64,000 nt of DNA from CAXMQZ01 sp963719055 (GCA_963719055.1 CAVRAU010000031.1:157084-221083), one strand, 5' to 3'; counted from the first letter of the stretch, positions 29,687-40,431 are shown. The notes: a model not told the origin generated them from the sequence alone. Numbers and translations: made by a program.

Positions 29687-32466
29687 AGATCCTCGAGCGC
29701 TCCGTCTACCTCGGCCCCAGCCTCTATGCCCATTTTCGGGTCATCCGTTTGCTGATCGATCTCGGAGAGCTCGAGAATTGGCCCACCGCACGGCTGGGCG
29801 ACGATTTCATCGATGCGCTTCTGGAGATGCTTCCAGGCTTGCAGGAGCACGGCTGTTCGTATCGCGAGCCCGGGGGGTTCGTGCGTCGGATGCGCGAGGA
29901 CGAGGGAACCTGGCTGGGGCATGTGCTCGAGCACATGGCCATCGATCTGCAAAACGTCGCCGGCGCCCAGGTCACCTTTGGCAAGACCCGGGCCACGGGC
30001 GAGCCGGGCCACTACAACGTCGTCTATGAATACGAGCATGACGAGGTCGGCCTCGAAGCCGGTCGATTCGCCATCAGGATCTTGCGCCACCTTCTGCCCG
30101 AGGAGCTCGCGGCGGAGAAAGACGACGATTTCGACTTCGAGGAGGAGCGGGACTCGTTTATCCGTTTTGCCCAACGTCGCACGCTGGGGCCGAGTACTGC
30201 CGCCCTGGTCCGAGCCGCAGAGGAACGCGATATTCCCTGGCTGCGCCTCAACCGCTACAGCCTGATCCAGTTGGGACATGGCCGTTTCGGCAAACGTGTT
30301 CAGGCGACCATCACCAGCGAGACCCGGCATATCGCGGTCGAGATCACCTCCGACAAGGAGGAGACCAACCGCATCCTCGGCGATCTGGGGCTACCCGTCC
30401 CTCGTCAGCGCCTGGTCTACGACGAACGAGAGGCTGCCCGAGCCGCCGAACGTATCGGCTTCCCTGTCGTCGTCAAGCCTCTCAATGCCAATCACGGCCG
30501 CGGCGTCTCCATCAATCTCACGGACCCCGATGCCGTGAAGGTGGCTTTCGGCAACGCCCGCGAGCACAGTCGCACCGTCATCGTCGAAGGGTTCATCGAC
30601 GGCCTCGACCACCGCATGCTGGTGGTCAACGGTGAATTGGTCGCTGCTTCCAAGCGGGTCCCCGGACACGTTCTTGGCGATGGCACCAGCACCATCGAGG
30701 AGCTGGTCGAGGTCGTCAATCAGGATCCACGCCGCGGTATCGGACACGAGAAGGTCCTGACGAGGCTGGAGTTCGATCATCAGGCGGAGCGCCTTCTGGA
30801 GCTGAAGGGCTATACCCGCGAGACGGTGCCTGCAGAGGGCGAGATCGTCTACCTTCGATCGACCGGCAATCTCTCCACTGGCGGCACGGCTGTCGATGTC
30901 ACCGACATCGTCCACCCCGACAATCGACAAATGGCCATCCGTGCCGCCGGTGCCGTGGGCATGGATGTGTGCGGTGTCGATTTCCTGACCACCGATATCT
31001 CCGAATCGTTCCAGGTCGTCGGCGGTGCCATCTGCGAGGTCAACGCCGCACCCGGCTTTCGCATGCACGTGGCACCCAGCGAAGGAACCCCTCGAGATGT
31101 GGCCGGACCCGTCATGGAGATGCTGTTCCCATCCGACACACCCTCGCGGATTCCCGTCGCATCCATCACCGGCACCAACGGCAAGACCACCACGACCCGC
31201 ATGCTGGCCCACATCTTCAAGATGGCGCGTCGCACCGTCGGACTGGCGAGTACGGATGGGGTCTATATCGACGGACATCTCACCGTTCCGGGCGATATGA
31301 CGGGGCCGGTGGCCGCCCGGATGATCCTGCGAGACCCAGCGGTCGAAGTCGCGGTGCTGGAGACGGCCCGAGGAGGCCTTCTGCGTGCCGGAATGGGCTA
31401 TCGCAAGTGCAACGTCGGGGCGGTGCTCAATGTCCAGGCCGACCACCTGGGCCTCAAGGGGATCGAGACGGTCGAGCAGCTGGCCGAGGTCAAGCGCATC
31501 GTGGTGGAGGTGGCCAAGGATACGGCGGTCCTCAACGCCGATGATGCGCTTTGTCTCAAGATGGCGGACTACACCAAGGCCGAGAACCTCTGCTACGTCA
31601 CCATGAACACCCGCCACTCGTTGGTGCGTGAGCACATTCGTGCGGGAGGCCGCGCCGTGGTCCTCGAAGAGGGCATCAATGGCCACATGATCACCCTCTA
31701 CGACAAGGGGACCCATATCCCCCTGCTGTGGACCCATCTGATCCCCGCGACCATGGAGGGTCGAGCGCTCTTCAACGTACAGAACGCCATGTTCGCTGCG
31801 GCTGTGGCTTTCAGCATGGATGTGACCCTGGACGACATCCGGCAGGGTTTGCGAACCTTCGACACGACCTACTTCCAGGCGCCGGGACGGATGAACGTCT
31901 TCGACGAGCATCCCTTCAAGGTGATCCTCGACTACGCTCACAACCCGCCAGCCATCCAGGCCATGGTGGATTTCGTCGAGCAGCTCCAACCGACCGGCAA
32001 GAAGATCTGCGTCCTCGCCGCTCCAGGCGATCGCCGAGACGAGGACATCCGCGAGATCGCGCGTCTCTGCGCTGGCAGATTCGATCACTACATCTGTCGC
32101 CGTGACGACAACCCCCGAGGCCGCGATGAACGCGAGGTGCCCCTCATGCTCCGCGACGAGCTGATCGCTGGCGGGGTCGACTCGGAGACCATCGCCATCG
32201 AGCCCCTGGAGCACGAGGCCGTGCAGGCCGCTCTCGATGTCGCGGAAGTGGGAGATCTGGTGCTGATCTTCGGGGACAAGATCAACCGGGCCTGGAAACA
32301 GATCATCAACCATACTCCAGATCTTCCCCAGCAGGTCCATAAGTCCGAACCAGATTCGGCAGCGCCCCTACCCTCCGTCGACATATCCGCCTCCCAGCTG
32401 ACCGGTGAGGAAGAGATCGTCACCGACGAGCGTGGCGTGTGGATCGCACGCGAAACAGAAGACTGA
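29683..32466 (+). CDS. cphA: Cyanophycin synthetase
   Basis: Polymerises aspartate and arginine into multi-L-arginyl-poly-L-aspartate, using ATP for each bond. 927 residues from GTG 29683, uninterrupted. The N-terminal domain starts MKILERSVYLGPSLYAHFRVI. An ATP-grasp domain follows (FPVVVKPLNANHGRGVSI, DHRMLVVNGELVAASKRVPGHV, ICEVNAAPGFRMH), for adding Asp. A Mur-ligase-like domain comes next, with P-loop ITGTNGKTTTTRM (Gly497 onward), ETARGGLLRAG and ILDYAHNPPAI, for adding Arg. It is slightly longer than typical CphA because of a charged tail of about 40 residues. All key motifs are intact. It overlaps cphB by four bases and is followed after one base by the Mur-only gene. A long minus-strand frame across it is a shadow. 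Confidence 0.96.
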   Translation: MKILERSVYLGPSLYAHFRVIRLLIDLGELENWPTARLGDDFIDALLEMLPGLQEHGCSYREPGGFVRRMREDEGTWLGHVLEHMAIDLQNVAGAQVTFGKTRATGEPGHYNVVYEYEHDEVGLEAGRFAIRILRHLLPEELAAEKDDDFDFEEERDSFIRFAQRRTLGPSTAALVRAAEERDIPWLRLNRYSLIQLGHGRFGKRVQATITSETRHIAVEITSDKEETNRILGDLGLPVPRQRLVYDEREAARAAERIGFPVVVKPLNANHGRGVSINLTDPDAVKVAFGNAREHSRTVIVEGFIDGLDHRMLVVNGELVAASKRVPGHVLGDGTSTIEELVEVVNQDPRRGIGHEKVLTRLEFDHQAERLLELKGYTRETVPAEGEIVYLRSTGNLSTGGTAVDVTDIVHPDNRQMAIRAAGAVGMDVCGVDFLTTDISESFQVVGGAICEVNAAPGFRMHVAPSEGTPRDVAGPVMEMLFPSDTPSRIPVASITGTNGKTTTTRMLAHIFKMARRTVGLASTDGVYIDGHLTVPGDMTGPVAARMILRDPAVEVAVLETARGGLLRAGMGYRKCNVGAVLNVQADHLGLKGIETVEQLAEVKRIVVEVAKDTAVLNADDALCLKMADYTKAENLCYVTMNTRHSLVREHIRAGGRAVVLEEGINGHMITLYDKGTHIPLLWTHLIPATMEGRALFNVQNAMFAAAVAFSMDVTLDDIRQGLRTFDTTYFQAPGRMNVFDEHPFKVILDYAHNPPAIQAMVDFVEQLQPTGKKICVLAAPGDRRDEDIREIARLCAGRFDHYICRRDDNPRGRDEREVPLMLRDELIAGGVDSETIAIEPLEHEAVQAALDVAEVGDLVLIFGDKINRAWKQIINHTPDLPQQVHKSEPDSAAPLPSVDISASQLTGEEEIVTDERGVWIARETED

Positions 32467-32467
32467 A

Positions 32468-34197
32468 GTGAAGCTCGCCGACTCACGCCGTCTCACCGGG
32501 CCCAACCTCCTTCTGGATGGCCCCGGTGCGGTGATCGAGGTGGAATTGGAGGGCGAGGACCAGGACGGCGTGGTCGAGGTCTGGAAAGCCCAGTCCAGGA
32601 GGATTCTGGAAGCAGTGGGTTGGGCCCCATCCGTCATCGGCACCCGAGCTCATCGAGGCGGTCTGACTCTGGCCTTCACGGCACCGATCGACGCCCTCTA
32701 CGCTGCCACCGAGGTCAACGAGTGGGCTTTCGCCGCCGCTCAGGCCATTCTCGAGGGCTCCGAGTCCAGCGACTTCGAAACCGCGGTCGCCCGGCTTCGC
32801 GCCGAGATTCGGGCCGAGTCCAATCCTCTTCAAGTGGCTCTCATCAGGGCCGCGGCCCAGCACGGAGTGACTTGTCTATCGGATGACGATGAGATTTCCC
32901 TCGGTCTCGGTGCAGGTTCCATCACCTGGCCGGCCGGAGAGCTACCGGCGTCCGGCGACGTCGATTGGTCGAAGATCCACGACGTCCCCGTTGCCCTGAT
33001 CACCGGAACCAATGGCAAGAGCACCACGGTTCGACTGCTCGCCTCCATGATCGAGGCGGCCGGGAAGGTCGGCCGGGCTCTGCAGCACGGACTGGATTCG
33101 CGTCGGCGAAGAGATCGTCGACAAGGGGGACTACTCGGGCCCCGGAGGGGCGCGCCAGGTCCTGCGCCACCCTGGAGGTGTCGAGATCGCTCTGCTCGAG
33201 ACCGCTCGCGGTGGCATGTTGCGTCGCGGCCTGGCCGTCGAGCGCGCAGATGTCGCTCTGGTGACCAATATCGCCGAGGATCATCTGGGCGAGTCGGGTA
33301 TCTACGATCTCGAGGAGCTGGCTCAGGCCAAGCTCATCGTCCACAAGGCCGCCAAGCATCTGGTTCTCAACGCCGACGACCCGGTCTTGTCGCGTCACGG
33401 CCTCGCTCTCGAGAATTCCAAGACCTGGTTCAGCCTCGAGGCCGACAACGACATCGTGGAGAGACACCGGGCCAAGGGTGGCAGGGCGTGCCGACTGCTC
33501 GGGCCGCAAATCGTGTTCGATGAAGGGCCGGACACGAAACCCGTAGTGGCAGTCGATTCGATTCCCATGACCCTGCGAGGCGCTGCCCGTCACAACGTGG
33601 CCAACGCACTCGGCTGCCGTCGGCGTGGCCGCGGCTCTGGGCTTCCCCATGGAGGCAATTCGCACGGGTTTGCGGACCTTCGAGAGCAATCCGCAGGAGA
33701 ACCCTGGGCGTTTGAACGTCTTCGACATCAGCGGGGTCACCGCTATCGTCGATTTCGCCCACAACCCCCACGGCATAGCGGCTCTGCTGGAGACGGCCGC
33801 AACGATGCCCGTCAAGCGACGGCTCGTGACCACGGGACAGGCCGGCGATCGAGACAACGCATCGATCCGCAAGCTGGCCTCTACCGTTGCCGAATCTCGC
33901 CCCGATCGGATTATCGTCAAGGAGCTCGAGGACTACCGGCGGGGACGTCAAGAGGGCGAGGTTCCGGCACTGATTACCGATGAGTTACTCACCTGCGGCG
34001 TGCCGCCCGAGGCCATCGGCCAAGCCACCACCGAGATGGATGCCATCCGCCAGGCCCTTGCCTGGGCGGTGGAGGGCGATCTGCTCCTCCTGATTACACA
34101 CTCGAAGCGCTCCGGCGTGGTCTCCTATCTGGAGTCCCTGCAGTCTAGGGGATGGTCTCCGGGCGATCCCGTGCCGGGCCTGGTTACCCACTCCTGA
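32468..34197 (+). CDS. Mur ligase-type cyanophycin synthetase-like protein lacking ATP-grasp (two frame breaks)
   Basis: About 575 residues once two surplus bases (near 33085 and 33615) are dropped. GTG 32468 starts one base after the cphA stop. The N-terminal region begins KLADSRRLTGPNLLLDGPGAVI, echoing the CphA N-domain; then comes PIDALYAATEVNEWAF, and the CphA-type ATP-grasp is missing. The Mur-ligase domain has P-loop LITGTNGKSTTVR (about residue 180), LLETARGGMLRRGLAV, VTNIAEDHLG, NPGRLNVFDISG and VDFAHNPHGI. Its place in the operon argues for a role with cyanophycin, perhaps re-ligating dipeptides or modifying the polymer. That role is inference. Proteins of this kind are usually annotated only as Mur ligase. 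Confidence 0.82.
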
Positions 34198-34290
34198 GGC
34201 TTTGACCCCTCGATCGTCCTCAGGCAAACCGGCTCAGGTAATTGACGGACGAGCGAGCTTGACTCACACTGGGTGCGGAGAGAATCGCCG

Positions 34291-37239
34291 ATGAAGCGCC
34301 ATTTGCGACGGCCTGCAGCTGTCATGGGCGGGGTCGCCCTGGTGGTCTGGCTGGGTTTGGCTCTCACAGCCGAGACCAAAGCCAGCGACTCGGACTACCA
34401 TCAGCGTCCAGAAGTCACTGACATCAGGCTCGTCAAGGACATTCTCACGGAAGAGTTGCCAGGGGACCTCCCATACCCCGGGGACAGCCTTGTCGAGTTC
34501 ATCGAGATCGGTGGAGTCGTTCTTTTCCGAGCTTGGGATGGCGTTCATGGTTGGGAGCTCTGGCGAACAGACGGGACCACCGCAGGCACCGAGTTGTTCA
34601 TCGATCTCTGCCCAGGAGAATGCTCCTCCTATCCCTCGGAGACACGGCTCATGATGGGCTATGTCTATTTTCACGCGACGACTGCCGATCTCGGAAACAC
34701 GATCTGGCGCACGGATGGGACACCGGAGGGCACTGAGTTGGTGGTCGACATTTCACCCGGCAATGGGCATTTCGTTCATGGCACGATCGGAGTGCCGTTC
34801 TTTGCTGAGTTCCAGGATGCGATCTTCTTCGTGGGTGACGACGGAATCTCTGGGACCGAGCTGTGGCGATCGGATGGACAACCGGGGGGGCTGACCGAGC
34901 TGGTGGCAGATTTCCGTCCGGGTCCGGAGTCATCCTGGCCAGCAAGCCTGTTCGTCGTTGATGACACTCTCTTCCTGACCGCAGACGATGGCGTGTCAGG
35001 CAGGGAGCTCTGGAAGAGCGATGGCACGACAGCGGGAACTGAAATGGTCAGCGATATTTGCCCAGGGCCCGAAGATTGCCTCTATTGGGAGTCGTTCGCA
35101 CCTCCAGCGGGGCCACGGATCTTCGCCCGTGTCGGCGACAAGCTCATCCTTCTCGCAGGAGAAGGAGGCTACGACTGGAGACTCTGGGTCAGCGATGGGA
35201 CACCGACGGGCACTCAGCCTCTCGGCGATCTGGAGGTTGCCCGGTTGTTTCCCTTCCCGGCGTCTGATGGCAGCGTCCTGTTCTCAGCCCAGGTGGCCTA
35301 TGAGGGACCTGAATTGTGGCGAACGGATGGCACCGAGGCGGGGACCTATCTCGTCAAAGAGATCAACCCCAGCACTTCGGCCGGCTCCTACCCGTCAGCC
35401 TGGGGAACCTCCAATGGTGTGGTCTACCTATCGGCGGACGACGGCAGCCACGGCAGTGAGCTCTGGCGGACCGACGGCACCGAAGCGGGAACATCCCTGG
35501 TTACGGACATCCGGCCAGGCGAGGATGGGGGAGTCGGGCCCGCCTTCTTCCCCCTGGTCCCACTCCCGACCTCGGACGTCGTCTACTTCCCGGCCGATGA
35601 TGGGCAGCATGGTCTAGAGCTGTGGTCCTCGGACGGCTCAGCCGCTGGAACTCAACTCCTGGTCGATGCCAATCCCGGCCTGGCATCAGGATTCGACCGC
35701 TGGACCTTCAGTTTTCCGGCCGAGCTCGACAACCGGCTGATGTTCTTCGCCTACGATCCCGTCTTTCGATCCAAGCTCTGGGCGACTAACGGCTCGCCTA
35801 CCGGAACCGAGCTCCTTCGACAGATCAACCGTCAAACCTCATCGATGCTGCGACTCGATTGGCCGGCGATGGTGCCAAGCATCGCCGCAGCGGGAGAAAC
35901 GCTCCTCTTTCGAGCCAATGACGGCCAAACCGATGCTCAGCTGTGGGGATCCGATGGCAGCCAATCCGGCACCCAGTTCGTCAAAGATCTCTGTATCCCG
36001 GACTGTGACGGCGACTTTTCCGATGACCCAGGGAATCTCACCTCTGTCGGACAAGACGTTTACTTCACTGGTCCTGCAAAGGAGGGCCGACAGCTCTGGA
36101 TCAGCGATGGAACAACAGATGGGACCCAGATCGTTGACCCCGAGCTGCCTTCAGACTGGTATTGGGACCTTACCCCCTGGCACTCTCTCAAAACCGCTCC
36201 CGGGTTGTTATTCACAGCCTCCAACCTCTTCGTCACTGACGGGACACCGGAAGGCACGTACGCCCTGACGAACGAGACTTCAGACATCCTCTGGCCACTC
36301 CAACCCACTCCTGCAGGAGATCATGTCTTTTTTGTCAGCGGTTCACCCAACAGAGAGCTCTGGATATCCTTCGGGAATCCAGGCGATGCCCAACAGGTCC
36401 TTGAAATCGTTCCCGGCGAAGCGACTTCCGACCCGGAGCGGCTCACCGCTTTCGGCAAAAGGGTCGTATTCAGCGCCGACGACGGCGTGACAGGCCGAGA
36501 GATGTGGATCAGCGACGGCACCGAGTCAGGAACTCATCTTCTCAAGGACATCAACCCCGGTCCTGTTTGCTCGGTCATCCGCGATCAGTGGGGCGGCATG
36601 ACTTTGGCAGCAGGCGGTCTTGTGTACTTTCCGGCGGATGACGGCGTGACCGGAGAAGAGCTCTGGCAAACCGACGGCTCGTCGGCGGGCACGGTTCGAG
36701 TTGCCGATCTCATTCCCGGCCCCACGTCCTCCGAGCCTAGACCGTGGGCAATGGGCGGTTCCAACCTGTTCTTCACCGCCTGGACACCAGAGAGCGGTCG
36801 AGAAATCTGGAGGCTCGACACCCGCACTGGGACCGTCCGCCAGGTCATCGACCTCGACCCTGGCCCCGGTTCAGGAGTTACCGAGCGCCTTATCGACTAC
36901 TGGACGATCCAACCCCGACAGCAACCGATGTTCTGGAACAACCGCCTCTACTTTGCAGGCTCGGACGGAGTTCACGGAGTCGAGCTCTGGTCCACCAATG
37001 GCAAATCGTCGGGGACTCGCCTCGAAGCGGACATCCATCCCGGCCCCGGATCCTCGAGCCCCAACGGTTTCACGCCCTGGGGAGGGAATCTGTTCTTCAG
37101 CGCCACAGACGGTTCCACGGGTTGGGAGCTCTGGGTTGTGGACGCCTCCGGCCCGAGCCCGATCCTCTTCGAGGACGACTTCGAATCTGGCGACACCTCG
37201 GCCTGGTCTGCCACCGAGGTGCCGTCTCGCCGTCAATAG
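34291..37239 (+). CDS. Secreted ELWxxDGT-repeat protein with a C-terminal FESGDTSAWS-type tag
   Basis: 982 residues from ATG 34291, which follows GGAGAG. A signal peptide (about residues 1-30) precedes about 17-18 repeats of some 50 residues, each built around E-L-W-x-x-D-G-T-x-x-G-T and ending in D-I-x-P-G. Clear copies include ELWRTDGTTAGTELFIDLCPG (partly shown), ELWRTDGTEAGTSLVTDI and EMWISDGTESGTHLLKDI. This repeat family is thought to form propeller-like surface or secreted proteins of unknown ligand. The end, ILFEDDFESGDTSAWS plus a short basic tail, resembles the end of the M23 peptidase at 54443-55552. No frame breaks. It sits between the cyanophycin operon and a convergent DUF885 gene, overlapping the latter's end by a few bases. 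Confidence 0.85.
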   Translation: MKRHLRRPAAVMGGVALVVWLGLALTAETKASDSDYHQRPEVTDIRLVKDILTEELPGDLPYPGDSLVEFIEIGGVVLFRAWDGVHGWELWRTDGTTAGTELFIDLCPGECSSYPSETRLMMGYVYFHATTADLGNTIWRTDGTPEGTELVVDISPGNGHFVHGTIGVPFFAEFQDAIFFVGDDGISGTELWRSDGQPGGLTELVADFRPGPESSWPASLFVVDDTLFLTADDGVSGRELWKSDGTTAGTEMVSDICPGPEDCLYWESFAPPAGPRIFARVGDKLILLAGEGGYDWRLWVSDGTPTGTQPLGDLEVARLFPFPASDGSVLFSAQVAYEGPELWRTDGTEAGTYLVKEINPSTSAGSYPSAWGTSNGVVYLSADDGSHGSELWRTDGTEAGTSLVTDIRPGEDGGVGPAFFPLVPLPTSDVVYFPADDGQHGLELWSSDGSAAGTQLLVDANPGLASGFDRWTFSFPAELDNRLMFFAYDPVFRSKLWATNGSPTGTELLRQINRQTSSMLRLDWPAMVPSIAAAGETLLFRANDGQTDAQLWGSDGSQSGTQFVKDLCIPDCDGDFSDDPGNLTSVGQDVYFTGPAKEGRQLWISDGTTDGTQIVDPELPSDWYWDLTPWHSLKTAPGLLFTASNLFVTDGTPEGTYALTNETSDILWPLQPTPAGDHVFFVSGSPNRELWISFGNPGDAQQVLEIVPGEATSDPERLTAFGKRVVFSADDGVTGREMWISDGTESGTHLLKDINPGPVCSVIRDQWGGMTLAAGGLVYFPADDGVTGEELWQTDGSSAGTVRVADLIPGPTSSEPRPWAMGGSNLFFTAWTPESGREIWRLDTRTGTVRQVIDLDPGPGSGVTERLIDYWTIQPRQQPMFWNNRLYFAGSDGVHGVELWSTNGKSSGTRLEADIHPGPGSSSPNGFTPWGGNLFFSATDGSTGWELWVVDASGPSPILFEDDFESGDTSAWSATEVPSRRQ

Positions 37240-38910
37240 TCGCCGAGCATCAGTTTCCGAACTACGGGTAACGGCAGCTCGCCGTAGCGCAGAAGGGCCT
37301 CGTGAAAGGCCTTGATCTGGTAGTGCTCGCCCATGCGCCGCTGATATTCGTCCCGTATCTCGAGCAGGACCTTCTCTCCGATGATTTCCCGCCCCGGAGG
37401 AACCGGGCTCTGGGAGTCTCTTTGCACCTCGATCAAGGCATTGGTGGGTTCCATACCGATCTTGTCGATATAGGCCTGGACCGCCTCATCGAAGGTCATC
37501 TCGCCCTTGGCCATCAGCAGTTTGGTGAGAATGCGCTGGATACGCCACATCCTCATCTGTAGTCGCGCCATACGCGTCTTCAAGGCCTCCATGTGCGGCA
37601 GCACGTCCTCGTAGTACCGCTCGTCCTCGAGAAGCTTCTCCAGATAGAACGACCAGGCCTGGCTCAAGTAGGTCGACCAAAAGAGGCTGCGCATCGGGCG
37701 ATCGTTGAATTTCTCCGCGATGGCCCGCTGGACGTTGTGGCCCAACCACTCGTGGTACGAGATGACGTGGGTCCAGTACGGGTTGTAGGACTTCAGGCGA
37801 CTGCGTTTCTCCTCCTCAGTCAACCGATCCTCGAGAGGGGTGACGATGTAGTAACCCGAGATGCGGCCACCGATGGTGGGACCATAGTTGGCGCCCCCGA
37901 AGGACAGGATTCTGCGGGCCATCGGCGATGCGACCTGGACGCCGTAGTCGAAGTTTCCAGGAATATCGACCAGATGGGCGCCTGGCCCTCGCAACCACTG
38001 GTCGGACATCTCCACGTAGCGCTCGGCCATCGGGAAGACCTCGGGCCAGGGCGGTGCTTCTTCCTTCATCAGGTTCCAGACTGTTTCGAGATCGCCCGAT
38101 GGATGGATGCGCTGCGCCAACTCCTGCATCTGGACCAGGGTCTCCTGCTCCTCTTCCTCCGCCACCCGAAGCATGTCGTCTACCCCGTAGTCGTCCAGAC
38201 CTTCAAGGACGAATTGATAGAACTCGATCTCCACGGGCTTCCAGGCGGGCGAACGGTCCGAACGCGGCAGCAACTCCGTCTCCATCCAAGCCGAGTAGTC
38301 GCGCAGTGCCGCCAGCGCAGTTCGACCTGCTGCCAGAAATTCCTCGGCAAGCTCCGGATCATCCACGCAAACCTCATTCAGCCCTTCGTCCAGCATCTTC
38401 TCGGCGTAGTACGCCGTGTAGATCGCGTTCTCGGTCCAGGTGCGCGCCGGTCGTTCGAGGTTCTCGCGAGCGTTCTGCAGAATCTCTGGAAGCTGCAGCA
38501 GCTCGTCGCGAGCATCGGCCACGGCCTTGTCCGGCAGAGCGCAGGGCCTGACGAACAGATTGTCGGTCTTGCCCAGAACCAGATAGCGCACTGGCGCCAA
38601 CTGATAGAGGCGCAGCTCTTCGATCTCATAGGCCCGGGTTTTCAAGTGCGCCGCGCAGCAGATCGGCGTCGATCGCGTCGTCGCCTTCCAGCTCTTTCAG
38701 GTCGAGTGCTTCCAGCTCCTTCAGCAACTCGTGATACGTGGTCGCTGCGGCGCTGTACTCGTCCTTGGAATAGGCCTCGATCTTCACTTCGCCAGCGCGC
38801 TGGATGAGCTTTGCAAGTGAATCAGCGGGGTTCGGCTCGTCGGCGCTCGCAGCCACGCTGCACAAGTGCCAAGTCACGATCAGCAGGACAACATGGATCG
38901 ACTTCTTCAC
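37233..38910 (-). CDS. DUF885 family secreted hydrolase, first copy (one frame break)
   Basis: About 558 residues. I place the start at GTG 38910, eight bases after AAGGAGGG, so that MKKSIHVVLLIVTWHLCSVAASA forms the signal peptide. The two frames meet near 38640, where DADLLRGALEN should run into RAYEIEELRLYQL; one surplus C in the CCCGGG there explains the break. The putative zinc motif HEWLGH is present in VISYHEWLGHNVQRAI, but the downstream AEGWA..E site seen in most relatives reads SQAWSFYLEKL. DUF885 proteins are thought to be metallohydrolases or peptidases; the substrate is unknown. It converges with the ELWxxDGT gene. Confidence 0.75.
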
Positions 38911-39002
38911 CACCTCAACCCTCCTTGTCCAGAGGTCTTCTTTGGATTCAACCAGCAAAGACAAAAGCTCTTCATGGCTCCAATCCTACAAGGGCGACTG
39001 GC

Positions 39003-40320
39003 TCAATTCTTCGCCGACCACGAGGATCCACTGCGGCGCAGAACGTGGATCAGCTGCAGCCCACCGCCACCACACCCACAGCTCAACAGAGCGCCACCAA
39101 CGCGGAGCAGGCCGATGCCATCGAAAGTCAGAGCCAAACCAATCGCCGGGACACCAAGAATCCAAGCAAGAGAGATCACCCATTGCAGACCACGATTGGG
39201 AAGTTCGTGTGGGGAAGGAGGCGTCTTCTGAAAACCGCTGTCGCCGAAACCCCAAAGATAGGCCGCCCAGGGCACGATCCGTGAGCTCACACCGACAACG
39301 ATCTGCGACAGAAAGCCCAGCAACAAACAGACACCGTAGGCCATGGCGGCGCGCATCATCCATAGACCCGGTTCTGCGAGAGCCAGCGTCAACCCGATCC
39401 CTACCGCCACACCCAGGTACGCGATTGCCAAGGCGACCTGAAGGACACCGAGATCTGGAACCCGGCGGGCCGGAGGTGCAGGTCGAGGATGGCGCCGCAT
39501 CCAGGCCAGCTGATAGCCAAAAGACGCTAGCCCGGCGGCTGTCATGGCGGCTCCAGTCGCCACCCAAGAGGGTGCGACCAGCAGGCTTGTAGCCAGAGTC
39601 AGGATTCCCACTTCCATCAGAATTGCACTCAGCCCAAACGCCACGCCCACTCGGGACAGCCGCCGGAAGCATCATGGGTATCAACCGATAGCCCACCCCC
39701 ATGACGACCAGCGTCGCCCACCCGAAGATTGCCAGATGGGCATGGGCCAGTACCCCAGAGAGCGGTCCCCCGGGAAGAAAGGGGAAGAACTTGTTCAGAC
39801 CGACGGTCATACCGAGTAGCCCGGCCAGCAGGATATTGATGAAGGCGAACCAGAGGTGGAGTTTGACCGCCGCCGGCACGGGCGATTGCGCCAGCGCGGG
39901 CAGGAACCGGACTGCAGCCAAGATCAAACCCAACACCGCGGTGCCTGCCGACCAGATCATGCCGCTGAGAGCATCGATCCAGAAATGCGACACCATGCCC
40001 AACCCACCGATGACGTACAGCCAGAAGATCCAGCCATCCAGCCGACGCCGCCTCAGAGGTACCCGAAAGGCCATGGGCACAGCCAGATAGAGGGCCCCCA
40101 GGATCGAACTCGTGATCCAGCCCAGAGTCACCAAGTGAACGACCGCCAGCATGCGCGAGTGATAGAAGAAGCCTGCCACTCCGCGCGGGTCCACAGCGAG
40201 GGTCAGAGCCGCCGTCAGGAGACAAAGATGGGCCCACCCAAAATACAACATGGGATAGGGCCGCAGTGGCAGCTGCGCCCGGCGCTCAGCCAGCTGTTCG
40301 GTGTTGAGCTCAGACAACAT
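39003..40320 (-). CDS. Heme-copper oxidase subunit I-like / NnrS-like membrane protein (one frame break)
   Basis: About 438 residues with about twelve transmembrane segments. It starts at ATG 40320 (MLSELNTEQLAERR). Several helices place histidines as in the COX1/NnrS superfamily: HSRMLAVVHLVTLGWITSSILGALYLAVP, MVSHFWIDALSG, KLHLWFAFINILLAG and VLAHAHLAIFGWATLVVMGVGYRLIP. The second half (LWMMRAAMAYGVCLLLGFLSQIVVGVSSRIVPW) lies in another frame; the break is near 39655 and the span is 3n+1. No copper-B Tyr or partner subunits are nearby, so it is probably a heme-binding or NO-related membrane protein rather than a terminal oxidase. Function unknown. Confidence 0.68.
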
Positions 40321-40431
40321 GGATCGACATCCGGCCGCCAAGCTTACCCCTGCTCTGACCCGACAGAGCAATTCGGGGGTTCCATCAGTCTGCGGGTCCT
40401 GACAAGCTACAACCTTCTTGGGGGGGAAACC

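Noticed and set aside
30391..32340. 649-codon open frame on the minus strand
   Set aside because: It is antisense to cphA, whose motifs are unmistakable. High GC keeps the opposite frame free of stops.
39856..40431. N-terminal extension of the CocE-type protein to 809 residues
   Set aside because: It is antisense to the membrane protein gene and polar without a fold. A signal peptide with a ribosome site starts at 40432.
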